From assembly GCF_004116265.1 (NCBI RefSeq), contig NZ_QOUX01000021.1, positions 62,001 to 126,000 of the forward strand: a stretch of 64,000 nt of DNA. The letters are read 5' to 3'. The position numbers were made by a program, and so were the translations under genes. The notes beneath the pieces are model-generated. The model was not told where the DNA came from. It saw only the letters and a list, made by a program, of their open reading frames with translations, and searched no databases. Of the stretch, positions 25,695 to 35,476 are shown in pieces (within the stretch, counting starts at the first letter, position 1; each line of letters begins with the position of its first letter). The DNA is from Anaerobacillus alkaliphilus. GTDB lineage: Bacteria; Bacillota; Bacilli; Bacillales; Anaerobacillaceae.

Positions 25695-26375
25695 CTAGTC
25701 TAACCCTTGCTGATACTCTTCCCACTTTTCACATAGTCTTTCGTAAGTAATTTCACTTGTTTTGTCCACTTGCCAGTGCGCTCGCTGCATTTCTTTATGG
25801 GCACCAACACCTACTGCAAACATCTCAGCTTTTAAAATACCTGTTAGACCTGCTTCTCCATCTTCAATGGCGACACATTTTCTTCGATCTACACTAAGAC
25901 CTTTTGCTGCTGCTATAAATATCTCAGGACTTGGCTTGCCATGTTTTATTTGTTTGATATCGACGATATAATCTAAATAATTTTCTATACCTAGCTTCTC
26001 TACCACAGTATGTGCATTCGAACTTGAAGATGCTAGTCCCGTTTTAATGTCATGTGTTTTTAACTCCTTTAGAAATTCAACCATTCCTGGAAGAAGGTCT
26101 TTAGCAGAAAGACTACCTAGTAACTCACGGTAATATAAGGACTTACGGTCTCCTATTTCATGGATTTCCTCTTGCGTGTAGAGATCTAGTTTACTCCCTA
26201 ACATGATCTCGACTGTCTTATAGCGATTAAGTCCTTGAAGCCTCTGATTTAATTGCCGTTCATATGAAACGTTTAGTTCATCTGCCAGTCGTTTTCCAGC
26301 TATAAAATAGAGCTCAACAGTGTTTGCAATAACACCATCAAGGTCAAAAATCACTGCTTCTAGCTTCTTTACCAT
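25695..26375 (-). CDS. pgmB: Beta-phosphoglucomutase (HAD superfamily)
   Basis: The 226-aa protein (ATG 26375 behind GGGGAGG) matches Lactococcus beta-phosphoglucomutase in layout. FDLDGVIANT holds nucleophile and acid/base aspartates, RLQGLNR is the substrate loop, LASSSSNA is HAD motif II, HGKPSPEIF holds the motif III lysine, and AIEDGEAGLTG is motif IV. It interconverts beta-glucose-1-phosphate and glucose-6-phosphate. It stands alone, without the usual maltose/trehalose phosphorylase partner in the window. Confidence 0.85.
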   Translation of the reverse strand: MVKKLEAVIFDLDGVIANTVELYFIAGKRLADELNVSYERQLNQRLQGLNRYKTVEIMLGSKLDLYTQEEIHEIGDRKSLYYRELLGSLSAKDLLPGMVEFLKELKTHDIKTGLASSSSNAHTVVEKLGIENYLDYIVDIKQIKHGKPSPEIFIAAAKGLSVDRRKCVAIEDGEAGLTGILKAEMFAVGVGAHKEMQRAHWQVDKTSEITYERLCEKWEEYQQGLD

Positions 26376-26396
26376 TCTAAATCCTCCCCTCACCTA

Positions 26397-26427
26397 AAAA
26401 GACCTCTAACCTAAGTCAGAGGACCTG
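26397..26427 (-). terminator. Terminator downstream of the phosphonate transporter remnant
   Basis: On the minus strand AGGTCCTCTGAC / GTTAGAGGTCT plus TTTTT follows the last phn stop codon. Confidence 0.75.
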
Positions 26428-26429
26428 TA

Positions 26430-27213
26430 TTACACCAATCTTCTTCTTATTGAAGAACTCACGATATCAATAATTGTAACTGTCACAATAATAATGATCA
26501 ACATCATTCCGACCGCTTCCCAGTTTCGCTGGTTAGAAGCCAGAATTAATGGGGCCCCAATCCCTCCAGCACCAACGATCCCTAGAACCGATGATGACCT
26601 GACGTCAATCTCATAGCGGTACAATGCATAGGATGAAAACTCCGGAATATCTTGAGGTAAAACCGCAAACCACATTACTTGAATACAGTTTGCACCTGTT
26701 GCTTTTAGTGCGTCAACCACATGCATATCAATTGACTCAATTACCTCGGAGTAGAGTTCCCTAACATCCGATCGCTAATACCCCGGCAAATGGACCCATT
26801 CCGACGGCAGAAACGAAGATAATCGCAAACATGATTTCCGAAAACGCTCGAATTGCGTTTAAAATCGATTTTCCTACGGCAGAAAAGTGTCCAGCCACAT
26901 TATTTGCAGCTAAAAAGCCAACTGGAATAGCTAATATCGAACCAATTAAGGTACCAGCATAGGCAATTGCGACTGTTTCTAACATAAAGTCAAGATACAT
27001 CGGAACTTGCGTTAACACCTTTTCTGTAAAGAATGGCTCCCAAAATAATCTTCTTAGAATTAACCAAGCTTGTCCTGGTCGTGCTCTTGAGGCAAGATCT
27101 GTTTGGGTAAAAGCAATGTAATAGAGAAATGCCATAAATAAGGTAATAAGGGTAAAACGGATCCAATATTTGGTTGTGTCTGGTCTTTGTACGATAATTG
27201 GACCATTACTCAT
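26430..27213 (-). pseudogene. phnE: Phosphonate ABC permease phnE (second copy), frameshifted
   Basis: The minus-strand frame from ATG 27213 encodes a PhnE N-terminal part ending GPFAGVLAIGC and stops at 26761. The C-terminal part (MHVVDALKATGANCIQ.. to SSIRRRLV) continues in another frame to 26430. Between them the expected TM-loop sequence is shortened, and bases are missing around ATCGGATGTTAGGGAACTC; restoring frame yields LYSEVIESID. The permease is therefore broken in the conserved loop that contacts the ATPase. Its start overlaps the stop of the upstream phnE remnant. Confidence 0.85.
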
Positions 27214-27577
27214 TATACTAACCTCTTTCTTACATTCGTACTTACTACATCAATCACGGTAACCCCTACAAATGTTAAAAATATAATGGTGGATACGTTA
27301 CCATAGTTAAATAAGGACAGCTGCTGTTTTAAAATTAAGCCGACGCCACCGGCACCAACAAATCCTAATACAACAGAAGCACGAACATTAATTTCAAGTA
27401 CATATAAAGAATAAGAAACATACTGGGGCAAAATTTGTGGGATAGCACCGAACCAAATTATTTGAATAATATTTCCGCCTGTAGCTCGAATTGCTTCTAG
27501 TGGCCCAGGATCAATCGCCTCCACAGTCTCACTAATTAATTTTACAAGTATCCCTAATGAAAATAAGAACAACGCAT
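27213..27577 (-). pseudogene. phnE: Phosphonate ABC permease phnE (first copy), N-terminal half deleted
   Basis: Only the C-terminal ~120 residues remain: LFLFSLGILVKLISETVEAI through LGFVGAGGVGL to VSTNVRKRLV. The sequence joins directly to the truncated phnD remnant in a different frame, so a single deletion probably removed the end of phnD, the ATPase gene phnC and the N-terminal half of this permease. Confidence 0.8.
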
Positions 27578-27856
27578 TTACCCTTCTACAAGTCCTGTGT
27601 AATCTACTAGTACTTGTGCTTGGATATCTACCCCTAATACCTCGGAAAGACGTTCAGCTAACGGTTCAACTGTGTCTGCAATTTTGTCAGCGTCTTGAGA
27701 CGGTACAAATCCCATGACTAAAGATGTAACTTCCTCTGCAGTTTCCGGTGCAGCATCTGTTCCTGGTGTTGTCTCTGGGGCCGGTTCTGCCGCTTGACCA
27801 CAACCTGATAAGACAATAAATAAAGCAGTTAAAAATGCTTAATATTTTCTCTTCAA
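27578..27856 (-). pseudogene. phnD: Phosphonate-binding lipoprotein phnD, truncated remnant
   Basis: The minus strand encodes AFLTALFIVLSGCGQAAEPA (lipoprotein signal and lipobox), a Thr/Glu linker, then VMGFVPSQDADKIADTVEPL and VDIQAQVLVDYTGLVEG, the N-terminal part of PhnD. It is cut there and followed by a stop. An in-frame TAA also interrupts the signal peptide five codons after a possible TTG start (MKRKY-stop-AFL), so it is dead at both ends. Confidence 0.85.
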
Positions 27857-28022
27857 CTTATTTTTACTTTCATTTCTGATTTTCCAGTTACTATTGGTAA
27901 TAAAATACAGTAACTATGCAATGAAAAACTAAAGATAATTTATTAAATAGGTAAAGAAACATGTTATCCTTAAATTAACGGAATTCACTTTCCGATGCAT
28001 GAAATTTAGGAGGCATTTATTT

Positions 28023-31000
28023 TTGAAAAAATGTTTTTTCTTCATTCCAATTGTAATTCTATTATTAAGTCCTATTATCTATTGGTTTATTTCTAGTAGT
28101 ACCAGTCTGAACATCGTTATTATTGATAAGACAGTACCTGTTAAAGACTACCGAGAACATAACGGACTTACTTGGCTGTTAAATCACAAAAAAGTTATCA
28201 AAACGGATACGGGGGCAAGCTATGATGCTAGCCAGGATTATTATGGTTTCTTTCCTTTACCAAATAACAGCTATGAAATTCTCGAACTACCGTCTGACTT
28301 AGAAGATGTTGATTTGATATACATAGCTGATACTTATGGGGTATTCGAAGAAGAGTTTTATGGAGAAAACAGAGGGGAACGCTCCGAAAAGATTTATGGA
28401 GGAATTACAACTGAAGAAATATCAGTCATTCACCATTATCTAAAAACTCAAAATGCAACATTAGTTGCTGAATTTAATAGCTTTGCTAGCCCTACTTCTC
28501 CAGAGGCGAGAAACGCACTAACAAGCCTTTTATCGCTAGATTGGGATGGTTGGATTGGGCGATACATGGTAGAGCTTAATTCTAAATTGTCTGAGGAAGT
28601 CCCTCAATGGGCAATTGATCAATATGAGGCACAGTATAACCAAGCTTGGAATTTCTCTGGTGCTGGATATCTATTACTTCATGAAGATGAAAGAATTATT
28701 GTTCTTGAAGAAGATATTCATGTTGGTAAAGGAGGTATTAGCCTTGCATTTACAGAACAAGGACAAGCACTTTTCAATTTAAAAAGAAGTCCACGATATT
28801 ATTACTGGTTTGATATTGTCACTCCTCACCATGAAGATGACATTTTGGCAAATTATCAATGGGATTTAACTGCCGCAGGAAAAGAACTACTTGATCGCTT
28901 CGAGGTACCGACTAGTTTTGCAGCAATTCTCCAATCTAGAAACCAAGGATTTACTTCTTATTATTTTGCTGGAGACTACGTTGATGTTGGTGAGGTACCT
29001 TCTTTCCATCAAATGAAGGGCTATGCAGCACTTCGAAAATGGCTTTCTTTAGATCGAAAAGGTGACACAAAAGCTTTCTATTGGAAAACGTATGTGCCAA
29101 TCATGTCAAAAATATTAAGTTTAGAACAAGATAAAGTCGAACCTAGTAAAAAAGAAGTTTCTATCTATGAAGATGAACATGGCTTTTATATGTCAAAACT
29201 AAACGCAAACTCGTTTGAAGTGTATCAGGATGGACAGTGGAAAGAAATCCTTATCAAGGGAGTAAATATGGGGATGGCCAAGCCCGGGACATGGCCAGGA
29301 GAAGCTGCAATTACCGAGAACGAGTATTACCGCTGGTTCCAAATGATTGGTGAGATGAACGCTAACGCCATTCGGGTCTACACCCTCCACCCACCACACT
29401 TTTACAGAGCGTTGCAGCGGTATAACCAAGGTGCTGCAAATCCTCTATATCTATTCCATGGAGTTTGGATTGATGAAGAACCATTGGAAGAAACACTTGA
29501 TGCTTTCTACCCTATGGAAGAATTTAAAAAAGAAATTACACATGTTATCGACGCCATCCACGGTAATATTCAAGTACCTGAACGGCCAGGACACGCAAGT
29601 GGAAATTACACGGCTGACGTCTCACCTTATGTGATCGGCTGGATCCTCGGGATTGAGTGGTATCCATTCATGGTGTTAAATACAAATGAAGTTTACGCTA
29701 ACCTAGGCGATTTTGATGGCAAGCATGTTTTCACAAAAGGTGCAGAACCGTTCGAGAATTGGATAGCGAATATCTTTGACTTTACGATTGGTTACGAACT
29801 TGAGCATTATCACTGGCAACGTCCAATTAGTTTTACCAACTGGGTAACCACAGACTTATTAGAACACCCATCTGAGCCTACTCCTGATGAAGAAGACTTG
29901 GTTGGCATTGATCCGAATGTGATCTATTTGAAGGACCATATACAAACAGGACAATTCGCATCATACCATGCGTATCCTTATTATCCAGATTTTTTAAACT
30001 TTGACCCAGACTACTTAGCGTTTGTCGATCATCGTGGTGAAAGGAATAGCTATGCTGCATACCTTCAAGATCTACATGCAGCCCACCAAATGCCTGTATT
30101 GATTGCTGAGTTTGGTGTCCCAAGCTCACGTGGATTAACACACGAAAACCCTTTTGGTCAGAATCAAGGCTTTCTAAATGAGCAGGAGCAAGGTGACATT
30201 AATGCTCATCTCTTTGAAGATATTGTCCAAGAAAGAATGCTAGGCGGCCTCATATTCGCTTGGCAGGATGAGTGGTTTAAACGAACGTGGAACACAATGG
30301 ATTTAGATAGTCCCTACCGCCGTCCATATTGGTCAGATGCTCAAACGAACGAGCAAAATTTTGGATTATTAAGCTTTGATACGTTAAAAATTCCAATGCG
30401 AGGTTCGAAAGATGATTGGACGGGCGAACCACTGTTTGAAAACGATAAAGCAGTATTTTTTGTAGACCACGATGAACGTTACCTTTATCTCCGTCTAGAT
30501 ATTGATCCTAGTTTGAATGCTAGAGTTTTGATAGACACGATTGAGGGCCAAGGAAACACAGAGGTCTCAGGAGTAACAACCGCTGGGGCTGGTATCGATT
30601 TTGTAGTAGAATTCAATGGGTTAGAGTCTACTAGAATAGTAGTTGATAGCTATTACGATATCTTCTATTACATGTATGGTGAAGGGCTCAATATGATTCC
30701 AAGGCTTGACTATCCTTCTCAGAAAAATAACGGTATCTTTCACCCGATTGAATATGTAATTAGCAAAAAAATGACGATCCCGACTACAGGAGAAATCATT
30801 CCATTCACATCATATGAAACAGGCCTGCTGCGTCACGGGACTGCTGATCCTGCATCTGACCAGTTTGACTCTTTATCCGATTTCTATATATCTGACGGGA
30901 TGGTTGAATTCCGTATTCCATGGTTGTTACTTAATATAAAAGATCCTAGCTTAAAAGAAGTTTTTGGAGATATCTGGAGTAAGGGAATTGAAGCAAGTGA

Positions 31001-31202
31001 GTTTATTGATGGAATTCGATTTGCCGTTGTTGTTTCAGAACCAGACGGCAAGATTGTTAACTCATTCCCTGTGCTAAGAAATAACTCGCTAAATGCAACG
31101 GAGATGGCTAACTATACTTGGGACAACTGGGAAGTTCGTCCATATAGAGAACGCTTGAAAACATCTTATTATATTATGCAGCAATTATTTGAGCAGTATT
31201 AA
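28023..31202 (+). CDS. Large membrane-anchored glycoside-hydrolase-like protein
   Basis: I prefer TTG 28023, because AGGAGG (28007-28012) lies 10 nt upstream; ATG 27999 has none and would translate through that site. The 1059-aa product has an N-terminal membrane anchor (KKCFFFIPIVILLLSPIIY) and an extracellular region. A TIM-barrel-like central part follows, resembling GH2/GH5-type glycosidases. Glu545 in ILGIEWYPF and Glu696 in VLIAEFGVPSSRG occupy the positions expected of acid/base and nucleophile. The last ~230 residues are beta-rich with GIDFVVEFNG and VEFRIPWLLLNIKDPS, like CBM9-type carbohydrate-binding domains. The substrate is unknown. No other carbohydrate-active genes adjoin it, and it ends at a terminator. 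Confidence 0.7.
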   Translation: MKKCFFFIPIVILLLSPIIYWFISSSTSLNIVIIDKTVPVKDYREHNGLTWLLNHKKVIKTDTGASYDASQDYYGFFPLPNNSYEILELPSDLEDVDLIYIADTYGVFEEEFYGENRGERSEKIYGGITTEEISVIHHYLKTQNATLVAEFNSFASPTSPEARNALTSLLSLDWDGWIGRYMVELNSKLSEEVPQWAIDQYEAQYNQAWNFSGAGYLLLHEDERIIVLEEDIHVGKGGISLAFTEQGQALFNLKRSPRYYYWFDIVTPHHEDDILANYQWDLTAAGKELLDRFEVPTSFAAILQSRNQGFTSYYFAGDYVDVGEVPSFHQMKGYAALRKWLSLDRKGDTKAFYWKTYVPIMSKILSLEQDKVEPSKKEVSIYEDEHGFYMSKLNANSFEVYQDGQWKEILIKGVNMGMAKPGTWPGEAAITENEYYRWFQMIGEMNANAIRVYTLHPPHFYRALQRYNQGAANPLYLFHGVWIDEEPLEETLDAFYPMEEFKKEITHVIDAIHGNIQVPERPGHASGNYTADVSPYVIGWILGIEWYPFMVLNTNEVYANLGDFDGKHVFTKGAEPFENWIANIFDFTIGYELEHYHWQRPISFTNWVTTDLLEHPSEPTPDEEDLVGIDPNVIYLKDHIQTGQFASYHAYPYYPDFLNFDPDYLAFVDHRGERNSYAAYLQDLHAAHQMPVLIAEFGVPSSRGLTHENPFGQNQGFLNEQEQGDINAHLFEDIVQERMLGGLIFAWQDEWFKRTWNTMDLDSPYRRPYWSDAQTNEQNFGLLSFDTLKIPMRGSKDDWTGEPLFENDKAVFFVDHDERYLYLRLDIDPSLNARVLIDTIEGQGNTEVSGVTTAGAGIDFVVEFNGLESTRIVVDSYYDIFYYMYGEGLNMIPRLDYPSQKNNGIFHPIEYVISKKMTIPTTGEIIPFTSYETGLLRHGTADPASDQFDSLSDFYISDGMVEFRIPWLLLNIKDPSLKEVFGDIWSKGIEASEFIDGIRFAVVVSEPDGKIVNSFPVLRNNSLNATEMANYTWDNWEVRPYRERLKTSYYIMQQLFEQY

Positions 31203-31205
31203 GAT

Positions 31206-31237
31206 AGCATGGGCCCAGTTGGGCTCATGCTTTTTTT
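31206..31237 (+). terminator. Terminator of the glycosidase-like gene
   Basis: AGCATGGGCCCA / TGGGCTCATGCT (one mismatch) is followed by seven T. Confidence 0.9.
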
Positions 31238-31267
31238 GATTTAGTCTGTTTTCAGGGCGGCGCGGTG

Positions 31268-31391
31268 AAATGATCGAATAATTGACTCAAATGATAGAAT
31301 AGCCCCTATGAATGCTCGAATAGTCCGTTGAAATGATCGAATAACTACTCCAATTGATCGAATAGCACGGCAAATGCATATTATACGCCTA
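31268..31391 (+). repeat. 21-bp-period repeat array C (6 units)
   Basis: Units start at 31268, 31289, 31310, 31331 and 31352 (exactly 21 bp), with a last degenerate unit near 31372. They share the AAATGATCGAATA core with arrays A and B. The array starts about 30 bp past the upstream terminator and reads in the sense of that gene. Confidence 0.9.
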
Positions 31392-31417
31392 AATATTAGC
31401 TCCTTCTCATGCAAAAA

Positions 31418-31442
31418 TACCCCTTAACTAAGTTAAGGGGTA
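31418..31442 (-). terminator. Terminator of cshA
   Basis: TACCCCTTAACT / AGTTAAGGGGTA forms a 12-bp inverted repeat with T run on the minus strand. Confidence 0.88.
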
Positions 31443-31455
31443 CCTCTATTTATAA

Positions 31456-32997
31456 TTATTGACTTGTTTTATTGCGATTGCGCTTTTTAAAGCTGCGCTC
31501 TGCGTTGTTTCTTGGTGGACGTCCTTCGCCTTCTTTACGAGGACGGCTACCGCCACCTCCACCGCCACCGCGGTTACGATCACGGTCTCGGTCTCTTCCT
31601 CCACCACTGCCGCCGCCACGGTAATTTCCACCGCCGCCGCCTTTTTTACCATCAAAGTGCGCTTTTTTCACACGAAGTGGCGCTTCACCTGTAATCTTAA
31701 CAGGAGTAGTGTTTGGTTCTTTCACAAGCATCTTTAACGCTGCTGCAACAAGTGTTACAGAATCAATTTCTTCTAGTAACTGCTCAGCACTATTCTTGTA
31801 TGCTAAATATTCTTTTTCTTCGACTGTTTCTAAAAGCTTATCGATCGTTAAACGTTGTTGTCCTTCAATTGCCTCAGCAAATGTTGGAACATTGATACGA
31901 GTAATTTTACGATTCGTCATTTTCTCAATTGACTTCAAGTGGTCAATCTCTCTTGGTGTAACAAACATAAGTGCTAAACCTGTTTTACCAGCACGACCTG
32001 TACGACCGATACGGTGAACATAGCTTTCAGGATCTTGAGGAATATCAAAGTTATAAACGTGAGTAACACCACTAACATCAATCCCACGAGCAGCTACGTC
32101 TGTTGCTACAAGCACTTCAATTGTTGACTCTTTAAACTTACGGATAACACTGTCACGTTTTGCTTGGTTTAAATCGCCATGGATCCCCTCAGCAATATAC
32201 CCACGCTTAAGTAGCGCTTCTGAAAGCTCATCAACACGACGCTTTGTACGACCAAAGACAATCGCAAGTTCTGGCGTATGAATATCAAGCATACGACAAA
32301 GTGCATCGAACTTTTGCTTTTCTGCTAATTCCATATATTGTTGCTCAATGTTTTCAACTGTCATTTCTTTTGCTTTAACTGTAATAAATTCAGGCTCACG
32401 TAAGAATTTTTGCGCAAGTGCTTGAATACGTTTCGGCATCGTTGCTGAGAACAACAATGTTTGGCGAGATTCAGGAACCTCAGCTAAAATTGTTTCAATA
32501 TCCTCAACAAAGCCCATATTTAACATTTCATCTGCTTCATCAAGAACAACGATGCTAATTGATTGTAAACGAATCGTTTTACGACGCATATGGTCCATAA
32601 AGCGTCCTGGTGTTGCTACAATAATTTGCGGGCGTTGCTTAAGGGCGCGCATTTGACGGCTAATATCTTGGCCACCGTAGATTGGTAAAGCTTTAACTCC
32701 CTTAAAGTTACCGATTTTATTTAGTTCTTCAGCGATCTGAACCGCTAATTCTCTTGTTGGTGTCAAAATAACTGACTGAATATCAGGATCATTCGTATTT
32801 GCTTTCTCAATTAACGGAATCCCAAATGCAGCTGTTTTCCCCGTTCCTGTTTGTGCTTGCCCAACTAAATCTTTTCCTGAGATTGCTGTTGGAATTGTTT
32901 GAGCTTGAATTGGTGTTGCCTCCTCAAACCCCATATCTGATATTGCGCGAATAATTTGTTGGTCTAAACCAAAGTCATTAAAAGTTGCCAAATTCAT
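31456..32997 (-). CDS. cshA: DEAD-box RNA helicase CshA
   Basis: The 513-aa helicase has all core motifs: [14 protein letters not shown] (motif I), [12 protein letters not shown] (Ia), [10 protein letters not shown] (II), [10 protein letters not shown] (III), [12 protein letters not shown] (V) and [15 protein letters not shown] (VI). The C-terminal tail from about residue 440 is Gly/Arg/Asp-rich with RDRDRDRNR and poly-Gly runs, typical of RNA-binding tails of CshA-type degradosome helicases. It acts in RNA decay, ribosome assembly and cold adaptation. AAAGGAG precedes the ATG, and its 5' leader holds a perfect 15-bp hairpin. Confidence 0.92.
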   Translation of the reverse strand: MNLATFNDFGLDQQIIRAISDMGFEEATPIQAQTIPTAISGKDLVGQAQTGTGKTAAFGIPLIEKANTNDPDIQSVILTPTRELAVQIAEELNKIGNFKGVKALPIYGGQDISRQMRALKQRPQIIVATPGRFMDHMRRKTIRLQSISIVVLDEADEMLNMGFVEDIETILAEVPESRQTLLFSATMPKRIQALAQKFLREPEFITVKAKEMTVENIEQQYMELAEKQKFDALCRMLDIHTPELAIVFGRTKRRVDELSEALLKRGYIAEGIHGDLNQAKRDSVIRKFKESTIEVLVATDVAARGIDVSGVTHVYNFDIPQDPESYVHRIGRTGRAGKTGLALMFVTPREIDHLKSIEKMTNRKITRINVPTFAEAIEGQQRLTIDKLLETVEEKEYLAYKNSAEQLLEEIDSVTLVAAALKMLVKEPNTTPVKITGEAPLRVKKAHFDGKKGGGGGNYRGGGSGGGRDRDRDRNRGGGGGGGSRPRKEGEGRPPRNNAERSFKKRNRNKTSQ

Positions 32998-33058
32998 TTC
33001 TCCTTTAAAATTGTTTTTTTTATCCCTTCTGACGGGCGGTATAAGAGGTTGACTCCAG

Positions 33059-33089
33059 AAACTTAGCTGCTAAGTTAGCAGCTAAGTTT
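33059..33089. promoter_or_regulatory. Perfect 31-bp palindrome in the cshA leader
   Basis: AAACTTAGCTGCTAA (33059-33073) and TTAGCAGCTAAGTTT (33075-33089) are exact complements around one G. It lies 62-92 nt upstream of the cshA start on the minus strand, within the probable untranslated leader. The 382-bp gap 32998-33379 otherwise contains only AT-rich promoter-like sequence; a 66-codon frame at 33140 has no ribosome binding site. Confidence 0.85.
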
Positions 33090-33379
33090 ACTCGACTAGC
33101 TTTTTTATATGTTGGTTATAAAAATATAGTGCCCAACTTTTGAACACTTACCATCAGAGAATTTTCTCTGCAACAAGTCAACCCCATAACCGCCCATTAG
33201 AAACGATCGTTTCTAATTTGTTTGCATCAATTAAGTCATTCCCCATAATTACAATTTGTAACCATGAAATAGAAAAAACAATGCAACTTTCCTATCTTAC
33301 TACTTTTTTACAATTAAATAAAGGATTATTTTCAGGATAAACTAATTTTGTTCATTATTTAGTAAAGGGAGTTGTTCAA

Positions 33380-34600
33380 ATGGACTTACAAACTGGTAGA
33401 TTTTATTGGCCAACAACGATTGGTCATCATCCTAATTATCCTCAACTAGAAGAAGACCTTACATGTGACGTTTTAATTATCGGTGGCGGTAGTTCAGGTG
33501 CCCAGTGCGCCTATTATTTATCGCAATACGATCTAGACGTAGTTGTTGTTGATAAGCGAGAAATTGGCTCAGGAAGTACTTCTGCAAATACAGCTTTAAT
33601 TCAATATTCTGGTGACAAAATGTTTTTCGAGTTAGCCAACACTTTTGGCGAAGACCGCGCTGCACGACATCTTAAGATTTGTCAAAAAGCAATTGATGAA
33701 ATTGAAAAATTAGCTAAAGATATTCCTATCGATTGCCATTTCACAAGAAGAGATAGTCTTTATTATGCTAGCTCACAAGATGATGTAAAGAAAATTGATC
33801 AAGAATATCAGCTTCTAAAAAAGCATGACTTTGATGTTGTTTATATGACGGAAGCGGAGCTTATAAAGCTATACCCTTTTCAAACTCCCGCAGCTATCTA
33901 CTCCTATAACGATGCTGAATTAAATCCGCTAGCATTTACATACGGACTTTTAGAAAAAGCGAAGAGCAATGGAGTTAAGATTTTTTCAAACACTGAGGTA
34001 ATTCGAAAAAAAGCTGAAGAAGATTATGTCCAATATTTTACGACGAGTCAAAAATTGATTAAGGCCAAAAAAGTAATCGTTGCTGCTGGCTATGAGGGTT
34101 TAGAGGTTAAAAAAGAAAAGAATGCTCTCATTACAAGTTCGTATGCCATCATCTCTAAGCCTGTTGAAGAATTCTGGCATAAGCGCACTTTAATTTGGGA
34201 AACTGCGCGCCCTTACTTTTATATGAGAACAACTCCAGACAATCGAATTATCTTCGGTGGCCTTGATGAGACAACAGAATTTGCTGACCGACGGAACTCC
34301 ATGCTTTTACATAAGCGTGATTTGTTAGTAAAAGAATTTACTAAATTGTTCCCTAGTATTAAATTTGAACCTGAATTCTACTTGGCAGCTTTTTACGGCG
34401 GCACTCATGATGGTATGCCGATTTTGGGAATTTATGAAGATATCCCTAACAGTTATTTTCTCTATGGGTATGGGGATAACGGGACTGTATATAGTACAGT
34501 TCTTGCACAGATGATTAGTGAATTAATTGTTAAAGGTTCTCATCCGGATTTAGATTTATATATTCAAACAAGACCTACTCTTTCTAGTGTGATAAAATAA
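33380..34600 (+). CDS. FAD-dependent oxidoreductase (DAO family)
   Basis: The 406-aa flavoprotein binds FAD through DVLIIGGGSSGAQCAYYLSQ (about 30-49) with the ribose-binding VVVVDKREIGSGSTSANTA. The C-terminal YGYGDNGTVYSTVLAQM closes the FAD site. It belongs to the D-amino-acid/glycine oxidase family, which oxidises amino acids or amines; the substrate is unknown (compare B. subtilis YurR). AAAGGGAG precedes the ATG. The next gene, a PHP phosphatase, follows after 29 bp. Confidence 0.82.
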   Translation: MDLQTGRFYWPTTIGHHPNYPQLEEDLTCDVLIIGGGSSGAQCAYYLSQYDLDVVVVDKREIGSGSTSANTALIQYSGDKMFFELANTFGEDRAARHLKICQKAIDEIEKLAKDIPIDCHFTRRDSLYYASSQDDVKKIDQEYQLLKKHDFDVVYMTEAELIKLYPFQTPAAIYSYNDAELNPLAFTYGLLEKAKSNGVKIFSNTEVIRKKAEEDYVQYFTTSQKLIKAKKVIVAAGYEGLEVKKEKNALITSSYAIISKPVEEFWHKRTLIWETARPYFYMRTTPDNRIIFGGLDETTEFADRRNSMLLHKRDLLVKEFTKLFPSIKFEPEFYLAAFYGGTHDGMPILGIYEDIPNSYFLYGYGDNGTVYSTVLAQMISELIVKGSHPDLDLYIQTRPTLSSVIK

Positions 34601-34629
34601 CGTCAAAACAACGGAGAGGGTTTTGGTGT

Positions 34630-35439
34630 ATGTTTGATTATCATGTACATTCATTATTTAGTGCTGATTCAAAAATGAAAATGGAAGATGCTTGCCAGGC
34701 TGCGATTTCTGCTGGTGTAAAAGAAATAGCATTTACTGAACATATTGATTACTTTTACCCAAATTGTGATTTAATCTTTGATTTTGATTATGCCGAGTAT
34801 GGCAAGGCTGTTGATGAGGTAAGGTTACAGTTCCAGGATAAGCTTACCGTTCTAAAAGCGGTCGAAATTGGCATTCACCCTTTCAAGCATGTTGAAAATC
34901 AAGCATTTGCCAACGAAAACTTTTTCGACTTTATCATCGGTTCAGTTCATCTGGCTGACGATAAAGATTTACATAATGGCGACTACTTTGAAGGTAAGAG
35001 CTTGAATGAAGCGGTTGAGACGTATTTTTTAACAATTAATCAATATGTCAAAGAGTTTCATGATTTTAACGTCTTAGGTCATTTAACTTTGATTAAGCGT
35101 TACTTGCATTTTGTAAAATCTCATTGGACTGATGTTCGCTGGGCGAATTACTATGACATTATTGAAGATACGTTCAAGGCGTTAATTGACTCGGGCAGAG
35201 GCATTGAGGTCAATATGTCTGGCTTCCGGTACCGGATTGATTGCGCGTTGCCAGACCTGCCTTTTTTGAAGCTGTATAAGGAGACTGGCGGCGAGATTAT
35301 TACCGTTGGGACAGACGCTCATAGCAAGCATTTTGTTGGAAAGCATTTAGATTTAGGGTATGAGCTACTCCAGAGTGCAGGATTTAAGTATGTGACGACT
35401 TTTCGAGAGCGTAAGCCGAGGTTTGTTCAATTAAAATAA
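34630..35439 (+). CDS. PHP-domain histidinol-phosphatase family protein
   Basis: The 269-aa protein starts with the metal-binding PHP signature DYHVHSLFSADSKMKMED, followed by EIAFTEHIDYFYP, IIGSVHLADD, VLGHLTLIKR and the late metal ligand TVGTDAHSKHFVGKH. These correspond to the HisJ/HisK histidinol phosphate phosphatases, so histidine biosynthesis is the first guess, but other phosphoesters are possible because no other his gene is nearby. GGAGAGG precedes the ATG. Confidence 0.8.
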   Translation: MFDYHVHSLFSADSKMKMEDACQAAISAGVKEIAFTEHIDYFYPNCDLIFDFDYAEYGKAVDEVRLQFQDKLTVLKAVEIGIHPFKHVENQAFANENFFDFIIGSVHLADDKDLHNGDYFEGKSLNEAVETYFLTINQYVKEFHDFNVLGHLTLIKRYLHFVKSHWTDVRWANYYDIIEDTFKALIDSGRGIEVNMSGFRYRIDCALPDLPFLKLYKETGGEIITVGTDAHSKHFVGKHLDLGYELLQSAGFKYVTTFRERKPRFVQLK

Positions 35440-35443
35440 AACA

Positions 35444-35470
35444 AGGGGCTGACAATGGTGTCGGCCCCTC
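35444..35470. terminator. Terminator between the PHP gene and tcyP
   Basis: AGGGGCTGAC / GTCGGCCCCT forms a stem between the two convergent genes. Confidence 0.8.
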
Positions 35471-35476
35471 ATTTCT

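Noticed and set aside
33140-33340. 66-codon plus-strand frame between cshA and the DAO gene
   Set aside because: No Shine-Dalgarno, no recognisable domain, lies in the divergent promoter region.
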